Shown: positions 1 through 10,977, numbered from the stretch's first letter. The stretch is 64,000 nucleotides of DNA from Hyperoodon ampullatus (GCA_949752795.1 OX457057.1:6004632-6068631); one strand, 5' to 3'. Numbers and translations: made by a program. Notes: a model not told the origin generated them from the sequence alone.

Positions 1-384
1 CCAGGACCTTATATTTTTAAGCTTGATTCCAGTTGTTTCATCTATGGAGGTCTCACTTTCTTGTTTGTATTGTTGCAGGGCCCTTGAGGACGGAGAACGT
101 CCTTTCTCTTCTCTTGTATCTAGCATGGCACTTAGCATGCTCCTAGACAAACACAGTAAGCACTCAAGTGTTTTTGTTTGTTTGGGGTTTTTTTGTTTTT
201 GTTTTTGTTTTTTTGGCCATGATTCAAATCATAAGATGAGGCTGGGTTGGACAGGCAGGAGGAGAAGAATCATCTTTGCCTCACTTGGTGCTAAAAGGGA
301 AAAAGATCTCTAATAACTTATTTTTTACAAATACAAGGTCAATGAAGAACCTTCAGGCATACTATTGTAATGACCATTTATGTT
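1..384. other. No gene recognised
   Basis: I see no known repeat and no convincing exon. A T-rich run with interspersed G lies at about 171-213. Open frames here are short and unlike any family I know. Confidence 0.5.
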
Positions 385-800
385 ATATGCCAGGCATTAT
401 GTTAGAGGTTTTATTTATTTACATTTATTATTTCATTTATTTTATTATTATTATCATTTTTTTTGCGGTACGCGGGCCTCTCACTGTTGTGACCTCTCCC
501 GCTGCAGAGCACAGGCTCCGGACACGCAGGCTCAGCGGCCATGGCTCACGGGCCCAGCCGCTCCGCGGCATGTGGGATCTTCCCGGACCAGGGCACGAAC
601 CCGTGTTCCCTGCATCGGCAGACGGACTCTCAACCACTGTGCCACCAGGGAAGCCCTCATTTAATTTTTATACCACCTCTTGAAAGGTGTAATTATAGGT
701 ATCATTACCACCATTTTGCAGATGAAGGAAATGAAGTGTCAGAGACGTTGAGTAACTTGCCCAAGATCACACAGCTCCCGAGTGGTGGTGGTCTGTCTGA
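385..800 (-). repeat. MIR, antisense, split by a SINE
   Basis: The right part reads as the antisense MIR core: CCATTTTGCAGATGAAGGAA, then TTGCCCAAGATCACACAGCT. The left part (TATGCCAGGCATTATGTTAGA) matches the antisense MIR end. A CHR SINE at 448-656 separates them. MIR is an ancient tRNA-derived mammalian SINE that no longer moves. Confidence 0.8.
448..656 (-). mobile_element. CHR SINE, short (deletion) form
   Basis: On the + strand it runs from a T-rich tail to CCACCAGGGAAGCCC, the complement of the SINE head. The head is tRNA-Glu-derived and keeps a B-box-like GGTTCGTGCCC (pol III promoter). The body is the short GGAGCGGCTGGGCCCGTGAG form. The flanks TCATTTATTTTATTA (433-447) and TCATTTAATTTTTAT (657-671) look like a diverged target-site duplication. 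Confidence 0.93.
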
Positions 801-1899
801 CTTAAAAGCCGGTGTACTTTTTCTTATTCCCATTAATACTTAGTAACAGCAGTTATTGATAAAAGGGAATGTTACTGGATTTAGAAAGTACATGTACTCT
901 GTCATTTTTCTGAACAAGCTTTCTTTGTCATTGTTCTGATGTCTTATATTTCCATTACGGCTTTTCCTTCATATACTTTTACTTTAGAGAATGGTGCAAA
1001 ACTATGCTTGGTCCAGGCCGCCCAGCAAATTACAATTCCAGCTTTACCTTTGCATCTCTTGGGAGAAGAAAGAGACAAAGCCTTCTTCTCTGGCTCTAAT
1101 TAGGCTGTAATTCAGCCTCCTAGCCATGGAGGTCGGGACATGCAGCTTTAGCAGACATCTGTGTCCTGTCTCTGAGAACAGTGGATTTGTTACATGCTTC
1201 TCTGGTGTGTCATCCTTACTGTTTCTTGTATGGGGTTTTCAGATGCCACTCTCTGGTTCTTCGGAGATCATTGTTTTTTAGCGCTTTTAGGAGTTTTCAA
1301 AGGCTTTTATTATTTAATTTAAATATGTGTTTCTTAGTTCTTCATTTTATCAGTCTTTGACAATTATTCGGACAACTTGCTCTCCTCAGTTAGAACAGAA
1401 TTGCAAATTGGATGAGGCAAAGGCACATTTACTATCAACTAAGATACTCAAGCTGAGTTTAATTTTCCTCTACAACATAAATTTATAATTGTATTCCTTT
1501 AGATGTGTTTCAGGAAACTGACTACTTAAAGTGTGAAATTTGAAAGAGGTAAAACGGAAATTTTTATGGTATTTGCGTTTCTATGTCAGAGTCAGATCTA
1601 TACTTTAAAAACAACTTTTATGTTTAAAAAAAAAGGTTATTAGGAATTGTCTGTATTTGATGTGCATTCTTGGGTCCTTAACAAATTCAAAGGAAACTTG
1701 ATTATGGAAAGAAGATTGAGAAACCAATTCTGTCTTTCATACTGTGTTTATCTTGAAGTGACTCAGTAATTAAAAGTGAAAACAGAACGATTGTGATGCA
1801 GGAGGTTATAAGTAGGGGAAATACAGGGAAGGAAAAAAAAGTGAATTCCCCTCTTTGGAACTGACATGGTCTTCTGACAAGTAGTTTACTCAGCATGGT
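801..1899. other. Repeat-free AT-rich stretch, no gene seen
   Basis: No repeat family or exon-like frame stands out in about 1.1 kb. The A/T runs near 1560-1640 are low complexity. An old, unrecognisable repeat could still be present. Confidence 0.45.
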
Positions 1900-2960
1900 G
1901 CCTCTAAAATATATGCATATATATGTATTTAAGTAAGTTTTCTTTAGCCAATCACCTGTCACATCACTGTTTCTTTAATCCCTCACATCTAACTGGTGGT
2001 CAAAGCCCTGAACTCTATCTGTTAAATGAAGTTTTGACTCCATCCCTTTCTCTCCAATCCAACTGCCCTGCAGTTATTTATTTAAAAAAAATTTTTTTTT
2101 GGTGAACATTCTTTTTTTTTAAAATTAATTAATTTATTTATTTTTGGCTGCGTCGGGTCTTCGTTGCTGCGCATGGACTTTCTCTAGTTACAGCGAGTGG
2201 GGCTACTCTTCGTTGTGGTGTGTGGGCTTCTCATTTAGGTGGCTTCTCTTGTTGCAGAGCATGGGCTCTAGGCGAGTGGGCTTCAGTAGTTGTGGCACAC
2301 GGGCTTCAGTACTTGCGGTGTGTGGGCTCAGCAGTTCAGTTCTTCTAGAGTGCAGGCTCAGTAGTTGTGGAGCACGGGCTTAATTGCTCCACGGCATGTG
2401 GGATCTTCTGGGACCAGGGCTCGAACCCATGTCCCCTGCATTGGTAGGCGGATTCTTAACCACTGTGCCACCAGGGAAGTCCTCTGCAGCTACTTAGATT
2501 TCTTGCCTTTTAACTGGTCTTATTGGCCCCCAAATCTTCCATTCTCCAACCCACCTTTCACACTGCTGCCAGAGCGATGGCTCCTTAGAAAACATACCTG
2601 GTTGTGTCATTCTGTCACTTAAAATTCTTCCATCTTTATTTCTCCCAGAAAGAAAGAAAGAAAAAAAACCAAAATAAAGAGACACAAAATACAGAGACGA
2701 GATAAAAGACAGTCCTTGCTTTCTAGTCCTTGCCTGCGCCTCCTTCCCCCTCATCGCTGGTATCCCAGCCTCAGGGACAAGCTGATCACTCCTGAGTCTG
2801 TTCTTTTGATCACATGGTGCTGTTGGCCTAGACTGTTCTTCACCAGCCACTTCCCCTCCCTGAGGCCCAGTGAAGGTTTTGGCATCATTACCTTCTTGAT
2901 AAACCTTATGTGATCATCTCTTCCCTCCCTCCTCTGCTTCGATTTAACCAAAAGCCCAAT
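1900..2960 (+). repeat. L2 LINE relic, split by a SINE
   Basis: Sense L2 3'-region signatures are visible on both sides of the SINE at 2081-2482: CCATCCCTTTCTCTCCAATC before it, and TTTAACTGGTCTTATTGG, CTGCTGCCAGAGCGATGGCT and CTTCACCAGCCACTTCCCC after it. The copy is strongly diverged. A short GAAA-rich run at 2648-2668 interrupts it. Confidence 0.65.
2081..2482 (-). mobile_element. CHR SINE, long form
   Basis: This long-form copy has a tail with TTTATTTATTTTTGGCTGCG, an internal GTTGTGG/GGGCTCTAG repeat region and the head complement CCACCAGGGAAGTCC. CCTGCAGTTATTTAT before the tail and TCTGCAGCTACTTAG after the head look like a diverged target-site duplication, which puts the insertion inside the L2. 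The tail side is poorly defined: it could end near 2110. Confidence 0.9.
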
Positions 2961-3042
2961 GTGCTTTCAATATTAATCTAGGTTACATACATTTTAATTA
3001 TTTCATTTGTATCTAATTATTGTATTTTAAGAGCGATGTGGC

Positions 3043-3245
3043 AGGTGGTTGAGACCTCCATGCTGACTGCCTGGATTCCGATTCTAGCTTTGCTATTTCC
3101 TAGCTGGGTTACTGGGCAAATTACTGAAGCTCTCATACTTCAGCTTACTCATGTGTAAAAGGGGGATAATAACAGCACCCACTTCCTAGGGCTGGAGTGA
3201 AGATTCAGTGAATCAATGCACGTAAAAGTCTTGCACCACTCACTG
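3043..3245 (+). repeat. MIR, sense
   Basis: Sense MIR features appear in order: GCCTGGATTCCGATTCTAGC, TGGGCAAATTACTGAAGCTC and CTCATGTGTAAAAGGGGGAT, then AGATTCAGTGAATCAATGCA. Divergence is typical of this old family. Confidence 0.85.
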
Positions 3246-3719
3246 CCTGTGACAAGCTAATTGTCACATTGCTCATTCTGCGAGGAAGTTGTCATGTGAA
3301 TTGCATAGATCTCATTAGAGAAAGTACTTTAAAAATATTTTATTTTTAAATTATTCATTTAATTATGTTAGTTAAATGTTAATAAATAAATAGGGCTGTA
3401 TTCAGTTGTAAGAGAACAAATTGGATCATGTTAATATCAACTGCAACAAATTGCTGTTTGTTGGTAGGGTTCTTACCCAGGAAAATTAAAAACTTTTAAA
3501 ATAAAGAAATTGTTTACTCTTGGGCAGAAAAGTTTAATACAGTTCTTGAATTTTAGTAATTTAAGTCAGAACCTTGACTGATTGGCAGATTATCTACAAT
3601 TTATTAAACTCATTGACTCGGTTTCTGAAGAATCCAGTGCACAGATTAAGTGACATTAATGTGCAGAGTAGATCCAGAAGTGAGAAGTAAAGATGTCTGG
3701 CTGGTTCCTTGGCCACTAG
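3246..3719. other. No gene or clear repeat
   Basis: AT-rich sequence with short A/T runs around 3330-3400. I see nothing I can name. Confidence 0.45.
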
Positions 3720-4150
3720 TAATCAGGGAGTTGCAGTTTAGTTTTTTAGTTCTCCCTTGGATGATTCCAATTTTCACCATTATAAATTATGTTGAAATGA
3801 GCATCTTTTACCCCAAACTTTTGTGCATCTTTAATTATTTCCTTAGAATAAATGGATCAAAGCAGAATGATCAGATCAAAGGAAATGATTGTCTTTGTAT
3901 GCTAATTGCTAGCTTACGTTCCAAATAGGTTTTTACTCATTTATACTCTTACCAACAGTGTTTGAAAGTGATCATTTCCTCTACATTTCTGCTATCAAAG
4001 AGTATTTGTTTTTTTATCTTTCCTAACTTCATAGGCAAAAAAAAAGGAAGAAGAAAAGGAAAAGCAGAAACGGTATAGCTCGCTCTTGCACAGGAGAAAA
4101 ATATTTCACTCTCATTTACATTTCTTTACTAGTTTTTAATAAAAAATGTA
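3720..4150 (-). repeat. Old L1-type relic, antisense
   Basis: The text resembles the antisense strand of old mammalian L1: TTCCTTAGAATAAATGGATC, then TTTATACTCTTACCAACAGTG, then CTCATTTACATTTCTTTACT. These match the usual order of that region. It is heavily decayed and the subfamily is not assignable by eye. Confidence 0.5.
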
Positions 4151-4188
4151 TGCTTCAGAGTCTACTATTTTTCTGTTCACAGGATTTT

Positions 4189-4396
4189 TATTTTTATTTT
4201 ATTTTATTTTTTATTTTTTGCGGTATGCGGGCCTCTCACCGCTGTGGCCTCTCCCGCTGCGGAGTACAGGCCCAGCGGCCATGGCTCACAGGCCTAGCCG
4301 CTCCGCAGCATGTGGGATCTTCCCGGACCGGGGCACGAACCCACGTCCCCTGCATCGGCAGGTGGACTCTCAACCACTGCGCCACCAGGGAAGCCC
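4189..4396 (-). mobile_element. CHR SINE, short form with an extra 15-nt deletion
   Basis: The copy is flanked by a perfect 16-bp duplication, CTGTTCACAGGATTTT (4173-4188 and 4397-4412). Compared with its sisters it reads GAGTACAGGCCCAGCGG, where they read GAGCACAGGCT, 15 more nt, then CAGCGG. This fits loss of about 15 nt between the two CAGGCT direct repeats. The perfect duplication suggests a fairly recent insertion. Confidence 0.96.
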
Positions 4397-4579
4397 CTGT
4401 TCACAGGATTTTAACAACCAAAACTCTTCATATCTAATACTTAAAAAAAAAAAAAACCCTACATAAATTAAACAGAAGAGGAGAAAGAGATACTGCTTTT
4501 ACATGCATTGAGATTAAGAAAGATCACAAGACTAAACTCCAGAGCCTAAAGACTGACTTTCAAAAAGGAAAACAGGTGT

Positions 4580-4899
4580 GGACTTCCCCAGTGGTGCAGT
4601 GGTTAAAAATCCACCTGCCAATGCAGGGGACACGGGTTCGAGCCCTGGTCTGGGAAGATCCCACATGCCGCAGAGCAACTAAGCCCATGCTCCACAACTA
4701 CTGAGCCTGCACTCTAGAGCCCTCGAGCCACAACTATTGAGCCCACGTGCCACAACTACTGAAGCCCGCACGCCTAGAGCCTGTGCTCCACAACAAGAGG
4801 AGCCACCGCAATGAGAAGCCCATGCTCTGCAACTAGAGAAAGCCTGCGCATAGCAACGAAGACCCAATGCAGCCAAAAATAAATTATTAACAAACAAAC
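4580..4899 (+). mobile_element. CHR SINE, long form
   Basis: Begins GGACTTCCCCAGTGGTGCAG and ends in GACCCAATGCAGCCAAAAAT plus an A-rich tail. The near-perfect duplication AAAAAGGAAAACAGG / AAAAAGGACAACAGG brackets it. It lies directly upstream of a second, older CHR copy in the same orientation. Confidence 0.93.
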
Positions 4900-4915
4900 A
4901 AAAAGGACAACAGGG

Positions 4916-5085
4916 GTACTTCCCTGGTCCAGTGGTTAAGACAGGGTCTGGGGTTTGATCCCTGCTCAGGTAACTAGATCCCACAACTAAAAGTTCACAT
5001 AGCACAGCTAAGGAGCTGGAGAGCTGCAACTAAGGCGCCTGCTTCCCGCACCTAAGACCCAGCGCAGCCAAAAAAAAAACAAACA
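4916..5085 (+). mobile_element. CHR SINE, old short form
   Basis: Begins ACTTCCCTGGTCCAGTGG, keeps GTTTGATCCCTGCTCAGG, and ends CCAGCGCAGCC followed by A10. The GGTCCAGTGG head is the form closest to tRNA-Glu. It is more diverged than the upstream copy and partly rearranged after the head. Confidence 0.85.
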
Positions 5086-6504
5086 GGAATCTCAACAACT
5101 GGAATCAAAGAAACTCAGTTTGGAACTTTGTATTTTCAGTTACTGGATGGGAATGTGTAAAGTTTAGTAATAGAGAGACTTTTGGTGATTTAAGAGACAT
5201 CTGATCTATATTATTTGTGAACCAGCTCAAAATTTCTTGGTGATATAGTTTGAACACTGATCAGAGATATTAATTAATTTTTTTTCCAATTAGAAAGCTG
5301 AATATATAACTTTGTAGTGATTGGTGGTACTATTTACTGTCTCCTGCAGTGTTCTCATTCAGTACTGTTTAGAATAATGATGTGTGTATGAGGAGTGTTA
5401 TGCATACTTATATCTAAAACGTAGTTAGATGTGAGGATTTTCAGAGATATACATGTATTTTAAATTCAAATAATCTTCATGGTATTTGAAGGTAGAATTC
5501 CGGGGCCCCGCAGGAGGGAAGGAAGGGGTTAAACAGGGTAGGAAGTTGCTGGGACAGGCCTCTGGGCTGACTTCTCCTTAGGAAATCTGGTATTTCAGGT
5601 TGGACTGGGCTTTGGGCATGGTTACTCCTTTGTTCAAGAGAAAAAGTGCTTGGATCTGCCTGCACTGTCAGACCGGACCTGTAGAAAATGAATTCTTGCG
5701 CTTTCTAGAATTAGAAAGTGAGGCCGGGGCCCTGAAGTCCCTTGAACAGACTTTACCCCGTAAATCCAAGCCCGCATTCCCCGATTTCCTAGGACTGTGC
5801 ATAATGACTGACCCTGCAAGGCCTCACCCTACAGCATATCCATGTATACTGGGAGTAAATTTGGAAACGTCAGTGATCTACTGCACAAATCTTAGTCTTT
5901 CTAAGAGTGGTGGATTCCTTTCACATTTATCGTGAGACTACCCCTTAAGTAAAAGTGACCTTGAAATTGCCATTTTTATTTCAGATGAATTTGTTTTCCT
6001 ACTTTTCATAGTTTGCGATTCGTGTATTTCTATTTCTCTGATGACCAGCATCTGCGTGTGGATTCCTTCTTGCCACATTTTTTTTTTCAGTTGCTTCATT
6101 TAACCTGTGACTAATGAGTTAAATAAAAACAACATGTACTCCTAGAATTTAGGAGTACAGCTTGTTCCAGGCCTGATAAAGAGGAGGAAACTGCACTGTT
6201 CATTCCTGTCATTCTTTCTCCCTCCCTTCCCTTCAAAATTATCATCAAAAGTCATGTTGGAAAGTTTTTAATTAATGGTAGTGAGCTCAGGGTATGTTTA
6301 TTTTGAATTAAATTGATTGGTTCCTTTAGGAATTTACCTACCAAGCACTAACTTATCTTCCGGTCATATGGGAATTATTCTGTAAATGTTCTCGCCAGCC
6401 AGCTCACAGGCTTAAGGGCCCCAGGCTGTACACAGTGCCTGAAGGGAAGAAAATAGGTGGGAAGAAACTTTCAGGAAGAAGAGAATGTAAACTCCCTGAG
6501 ACAT
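5086..6504. other. Repeat-poor stretch, no gene supported
   Basis: No repeat family stands out in 1.4 kb. A somewhat GC-richer block at 5495-5830 is open on both strands (up to 111 codons from a TTG on the + strand, 5600-5935). Neither frame has a recognisable domain, and overlapping open frames on both strands argue for chance. Confidence 0.45.
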
Positions 6505-6735
6505 TGGGATTTAATGGAAACAGCGGTAGACCAGAAGTCTAGGAACCCGGGTTCTAGGCTGAGCTCCCTGTTCGGATGTGTGAAATTGCACAATGTCACC
6601 CAGCCTCTCGAGTCCCCGTTTTCCTCACTTATAAAATAGAAATTATAACACCTGTGTGGCCTGTTTCCCTAGGATGGTAGTGGGAATCAAATGAGATACT
6701 GTATGCAAAAATCACTTTGTAAAAATCACTTTCTA
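6505..6735 (+). repeat. MIR, sense
   Basis: Sense MIR signatures: AGGAACCCGGGTTCTAGGCT, then GTTTTCCTCACTTATAAAAT, then GGGAATCAAATGAGATACTG. The copy is cut at its right end by a CHR SINE. Confidence 0.8.
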
Positions 6736-6736
6736 G

Positions 6737-7003
6737 GGACTTCCTTGGTGGCACAGTGGTTAAGAATCCACCTGCCAATGCAGGGGACATGGGTTCAAGT
6801 CCTGGTCTGGGAAGACCCCACATGCTTCGAAACAACTAAGCCTGTGCACACAACCACTGAAGCCCACACGCCTAGAGCCCATGTTCCTCAACAAGAGAAG
6901 CCACTACTCGCCGCAACTAGAGAAAGCCTGTGCACAGCAACAAAGACCCAACGCAGCCAAAAATTAAAAAAAAAAAAAAAACATAAAAAATAATTTAAAA
7001 AAA
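6737..7003 (+). mobile_element. CHR SINE, long form, shortened inside
   Basis: Runs from GGACTTCCTTGGTGGCACAG to CAACGCAGCCAAAAATT plus an A tail. Flanks AAATCACTTTCTAG and AAAGCTCTTTCTAG are a diverged 14-bp duplication. It lacks one ACTACTGAGCC-type internal unit compared with full long copies. Confidence 0.92.
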
Positions 7004-7149
7004 TAAAGCTCTTTCTAGAAGTAACATGTAATTATTATTTTGGAAAGATAATATGAGACAGGCAGGAAAGTGCATCCTCTTTGGGAATTCATTCTGGAGC
7101 GAGGTTTTAGGGGCACTGGGAAGGGCCCCGCTTCGGTAACTTAGATGAA

Positions 7150-7368
7150 ATTCCTCAAGGAAGTTTCCCCTGACCCTACCCATTCCCACACCCAGGTCTG
7201 TGCTCTCCAGACATGGCCCTACCACCCTGTACTCTTAGCATTTTGCAGACAGTGTTATCACTGTTTACAAGGCTGTAAGTCCCTTGAGGTCAGGACCTGG
7301 TCTTACCCATCATGTGTCCACCGAGCCTGGCATTGTACACATAGGGGACACTTAATAAACAAGTGAAA
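7150..7368 (+). repeat. L2 LINE 3' end, sense
   Basis: Classic L2 3'-end text: AAGTCCCTTGAGGTCAGGAC, then CCGAGCCTGGCATTGTACAC, then GACACTTAATAAAC. Old and diverged. Confidence 0.8.
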
Positions 7369-7454
7369 CTATTTCTCATAAGTAAAATCCTGAAGGAGAC
7401 ATTAAATCAGACAGGGTCATACATCAAGGGACTCTGTTGCACACTTACCACTGT

Positions 7455-7615
7455 AGGGAAAAGTCAGTGGATTGAAACCAGACTTGGTGTCCAAAAGACT
7501 AGGTTTAAGTCCTAGCTCTATCACTTTTTTGCTGTATTACCTTGGGGAAGTGACTTAACCTCTCTGAGCTTCAATTTCCTCAATTGTAAAATGGAGTAAA
7601 ATACTTTTCTGGGCT
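7455..7615 (+). repeat. MIR, sense
   Basis: Contains TAAGTCCTAGCTCTATCACT, then AAGTGACTTAACCTCTCTGA, then TTCCTCAATTGTAAAATGGA, which are the ordered sense MIR core motifs. Confidence 0.88.
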
Positions 7616-7649
7616 TTACCTTCTTTAACACCATTAAGAACACCATTTT

Positions 7650-7870
7650 ATTTTATTTTTTATTTTTTATTTTTTTTGTGGTACGCGGGCCTCTCACTGT
7701 TGTGGCCTCTCCCGTTGCGGAGCACAGGCTCCGGACGCGCAGGCTCAGCAGCCATGGCTCACGGGCCCAGCCGCTCCGTGGCATGTGGTATCTTCCCAGA
7801 CCGGGGCACGAACCTGTGTCCCCTGCATCGGCAGGCGGACTCTCAACCACTGCACCACCAGGGAAGCCCA
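7650..7870 (-). mobile_element. CHR SINE, short (deletion) form
   Basis: T-rich tail, short body and head complement CCACCAGGGAAGCCC. Perfect 11-bp duplication AACACCATTTT at 7639-7649 and 7871-7881. The long simple (TTTTA)n-like tail is retained. Confidence 0.95.
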
Positions 7871-8149
7871 AACACCATTTTTGTTCTTTGTTAATGGCAC
7901 ATTTAATTTGGCAAATGCTCTAAAATATTTTGTTTTGATTATTCCTGCCATATAAATAACAAGACAATATTAACATACTGTGCAATATGTTTCTAAAATA
8001 AACATAAAATTGTAATAATAGAATCATTTTTATCTTAGTTCATCTACAACTCTATCCTCTCTCATTGTTCAGGTTGTTGGGTGATTTGAATCATGAGGGT
8101 TTGAGGGAGATGGAGTACCTGAGTAAGGATGATAGTTTTATATAAACTC

Positions 8150-8800
8150 ATACTACGTTCCTGGTACATCCTTCCTATGGCCACTAGCCTAGGGCAAACC
8201 CCTATCAGCTCTGGCCACCTAAATCATCTCGCTGCATCCATTCGTGCCTGTCTTCAAGTCATTCCTCCTAATATAGAGCAAATGTTAAAAACTTGCAAAT
8301 CTGATCATATCACTTAAAGCCTGACTTCTCACTGCCTGGGAATAAAGTCCAGGATCCTCCTGGAGCTGGTTCTCCATATTATGTCTCTCTGTCTCTGTCT
8401 CTGCCATATTCCTCTCTCATTATCCTCCAATGAGCTGGACCTAATTTTCTCAGCCTCAGATTTTGCCATGCTCTTTCCTCTGCCTGGAATATTCTCTTCT
8501 CTCTTTGCATCTGGCCAACTGTACTGTCAATCAGGTCTCAGTGTTAATGTCACTTCTTCATGGTAGGCCTTTCCTGAGCCCCTAGACTAGACTGAGGCGT
8601 CCTCGTGACCTGCTTCCTGAACATCTCTGTTCCTGACGCTCGCGACGTTTTAATGTCTCCTTCGCTAGACCAGACTGTCAGCTCCACAAAAGCAAGGGTG
8701 GCCTCTCCAGGTCACCTTTACACCCCTAGATCCTGCAGAGCACGGGGCGTGCCTCATGCAAGAGGTGCCCGGTGTGTGTTCCCTGAACTAGAAGTGATGC
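8150..8800 (+). repeat. L2 LINE relic, sense
   Basis: L2 order is preserved: CTGATCATATCACTTAAAGC, then AATAAAGTCCAGGATCCTCC, then CTCTTTCCTCTGCCTGGAAT, then AGACTGTCAGCTCCACAAAA near the 3' end. Open frames here come from the relic and have no coding meaning. Confidence 0.75.
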
Positions 8801-9690
8801 AGCCACGTAGCCCAAGACAGAGCATTGAGTCTATCACGGCAGTCATTCATTCAGTTATTGATTCCTTTGCTCTGTGTCAGACACCATTCTGGGGGCTGCG
8901 GACACAGCAATGAACACACAGCCACACGTTCTTGATTTCGTGGGGTTTATATCCTAGTAGGGAGGGACTGATAATAAATGAAGCCAGGTATGGAGCATGT
9001 TAGCTGATGGCAAGTGTTGGAGAATAAGAAGGCAGGAGAGAAAAGGAACACTCCTAAACTGCTGGTGGGAATGTAAATTGGTGCAGCTACTATGGAGAAC
9101 AGTATGGAGGTTCCTTAAAAATCTAAAACTATAGTTGCCATGCGACCCAGCAGTCCCACTCCTGGGCATATGTATCTGGAGAAAACTCTAATTTGAAAAG
9201 ATAAATGCAGCCCAATGCTCATAGCAGCACTATTAACAATAGCCAAGATATGGAAGCAACGTAAGTGTCCATCGACAGATGAATGGATAAAGAAGATGTG
9301 CTATTAATATATATATATACACAAAGGAATATTAGCCACAAAAAGAATGAAATAATGCCATTTGCAGCAACATGGATGGACCTAAAGATTGTCATACTAA
9401 ATGAAGTATGTTAGACAGAGAACGACAAACATCATATAATATCACGTATATGCGGCATCTAAAAAAATGATGCAAATGACTTATTTACAAAACAGAAACA
9501 AACTCACAGACATAGAAAACAAACTTATGGTGACCAAGGGGGAAGGTGGGGGGAGGGATAAATTAGGAGTTTGGGATTAACAGATACACACTATTATATA
9601 TAAAATAGATAAACAACAAGGACCTGCTGTATAACACAGGGAACTATACTCAATATCTTAATAACCTATAATGGAAAGGAATCTAAAAAA

Positions 9691-9692
<2 letters not shown>

Positions 9693-9735
<43 letters not shown>

Positions 9736-9744
9736 TATATATAT
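9693..9744. repeat. (AT)n microsatellite inside the L1 3' UTR
   Basis: About 52 bp of AT repeats, broken once by ACACAC. It sits where artiodactyl-type L1 3' UTRs carry an AT-rich tract, so it probably grew from the element itself. Confidence 0.95.
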
Positions 9745-9807
9745 CACTTTGCTAGACACCTGAAACTAACACAATACTGTAAATCAACTATATTTCAATA
9801 AAATTTT

Positions 9808-9968
9808 AAAAAAAAAATATTTATTTATTTGGCTGCACCTGGTCTTAGTTGCAGCACGCCGGATCTTTATTGTGGCATGTGGGATCTAGTTCCCTAACCA
9901 GAGATCTAACCCGGTCCCCCTGTATTGGGAGTGCAGAGTCTTAACCATTGGACCACCAGGGAAGTCCC
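9808..9968 (-). mobile_element. CHR SINE, old short form, inside the L1 tail
   Basis: Head complement GGACCACCAGGGAAGTCCC with tail TTTATTTATTTGGCTGCACC. Its duplication TCAATAAAATTTT (9795-9807 and 9969-9981) is a piece of the L1 3' end, so the SINE landed after the L1. Confidence 0.95.
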
Positions 9969-10750
9969 TCAATAAAATTTTTTTAAAAATTAGAAAAGAA
10001 AGCAAGAGAGGAGGACAGGGAACGCCAGGTGAGGTGGTAGGGGGTATGTTTCCATTTTTAATAGGTTAGTAGGGAGGGCTTCATGGAGGTGGCATTTGAG
10101 CCTGCAGGAGGTGAGGGAGTGAGCTAGAAGGATGTTTGGGGGAGAACATTCCAGACAGAGGGAACAGCAGTGCAGAGCTGGTGTTGGCGTTTTCAAGGAC
10201 CAGCAAGAAGACTGGTGGGCTGGAGCAGAGTGAGCTGGGGAGAGAGCAGGAGGAATTGAGGACTTTAATTTTATTCTGCATGAGAAGGGGGCCATTGGAG
10301 GGTCTGAGCAGAGGAGGGGTGTAAGTCCAGCTTACATGTTAAAAGGATCCCTCTGAACTACCTCTGGAGAATTGACTCAAGGGAGCAAGACAGAAAGCAG
10401 GAAGGCTCGTTGAGAGGTTTTGCAATAATCCAGGCAGAAGATGGAGGTGATTTGACCCAGAGTGTTAGTGGTGGGCATGCTGAGAAGGGTTTAGATTCTA
10501 GATCTATTTTGAAGGAAGGGCCAAGAGGATTTGCTGATGGATCGGGTGTGAGATGTCAGGGAAAGCGATGATTCCCAGGGGCTTGGCCTGGGTGGCCAGA
10601 GGACGGAGTTGCCAACAAGGAAATGGGAAGACTGAGGGAGAGCAATTTTGGGGAGACAGGCGAGGACCTCAGCTTCCACAAATGTGGGATGCCTATTGGT
10701 TATCCAGCATGTTTTGAATTCTAAAGTAATACGTCAAAGAGGGCAATTTT

Positions 10751-10940
10751 GGGCTTCCCTGGTGGCGCAGTGGTTGAGAGTCCGCCTGCCGATGCAGGGG
10801 ACATGGGTTCGTGCCCCAGTCCGGGAGGATCCCACATGCCGTGGAGCGGCTGGGCCCGTGAGCCATGGCCGCTGAGCCTGTGCGTCTGGAGCCTGTGCTC
10901 CGCAACGGGAGAGGCCACAACAGTGAGAGACCCGTGTACC

Positions 10941-10977
<37 letters not shown>
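10751..10977 (+). mobile_element. CHR SINE, short form, young
   Basis: Begins GGGCTTCCCTGGTGGCGCAG, runs through GGAGCGGCTGGGCCCGTGAG, and ends in an unbroken A tail of about 33 nt. Perfect 13-bp duplication AGAGGGCAATTTT at 10738-10750 and 10978-10990. The long pure A tail and intact duplication mark it as one of the youngest insertions here. Confidence 0.97.

Larger units (their letters stand above)
9041..9995 (+). mobile_element. LINE-1, 5'-truncated, with a nested SINE
   Basis: Starts in the end of ORF2 (GCTGGTGGGAATGTAAATTG), passes CAGCAACATGGATGGACCTA and the 3' UTR (AACAACAAGGACCTGCTGTA), and ends CTGAAACTAACACAATACTG ... TTCAATAAAATTTT. The flanks AAGAAGGCAGGAGAG (9026-9040) and AAGAAAGCAAGAGAG (9996-10010) form a 15-bp duplication with two differences. 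Only a C-terminal remnant of ORF2 remains and it is not functional. Confidence 0.93.
8840..10690 (+). repeat. Unnamed old interspersed repeat, split by an L1
   Basis: The left part (8840-9040) has TGTCAGACACCATTCTGGGG and GGGGTTTATATCCTAGTAGG. The right part (9996-10690) has GAGGTGGCATTTGAGCCTG, GAGAACATTCCAGACAGAGG and GTTTTGCAATAATCCAGGCA. The same ordered motifs recur near 24.6, 27.1 and 15.8 kb, so this is a dispersed repeat. I recognise it as a common old mammalian repeat but will not name the family. Strand is by convention. Confidence 0.65.

Noticed and set aside
437..664. Overlapping open frames on both strands, repeated in near-identical form at about 7.7, 10.8, 17.3, 22.3, 31.6, 43.7 and 51.3 kb, looking like a conserved protein family
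   Set aside because: All are translations of CHR SINEs in various frames and orientations. The conservation is that of the repeat, not of a protein.
4577..5085. Tandem CHR copies considered as a CRISPR-like or satellite array
   Set aside because: They are two separate SINEs of different age, with no regular spacers and no further units.
5600..5935. 111-codon frame in a GC-richer block
   Set aside because: Its first codon is TTG, with the first ATG later. The opposite strand is open too and no family is recognised.
8590..8660. Possible CpG island promoter
   Set aside because: Only a handful of CG dinucleotides over about 70 bp, inside an L2 relic.
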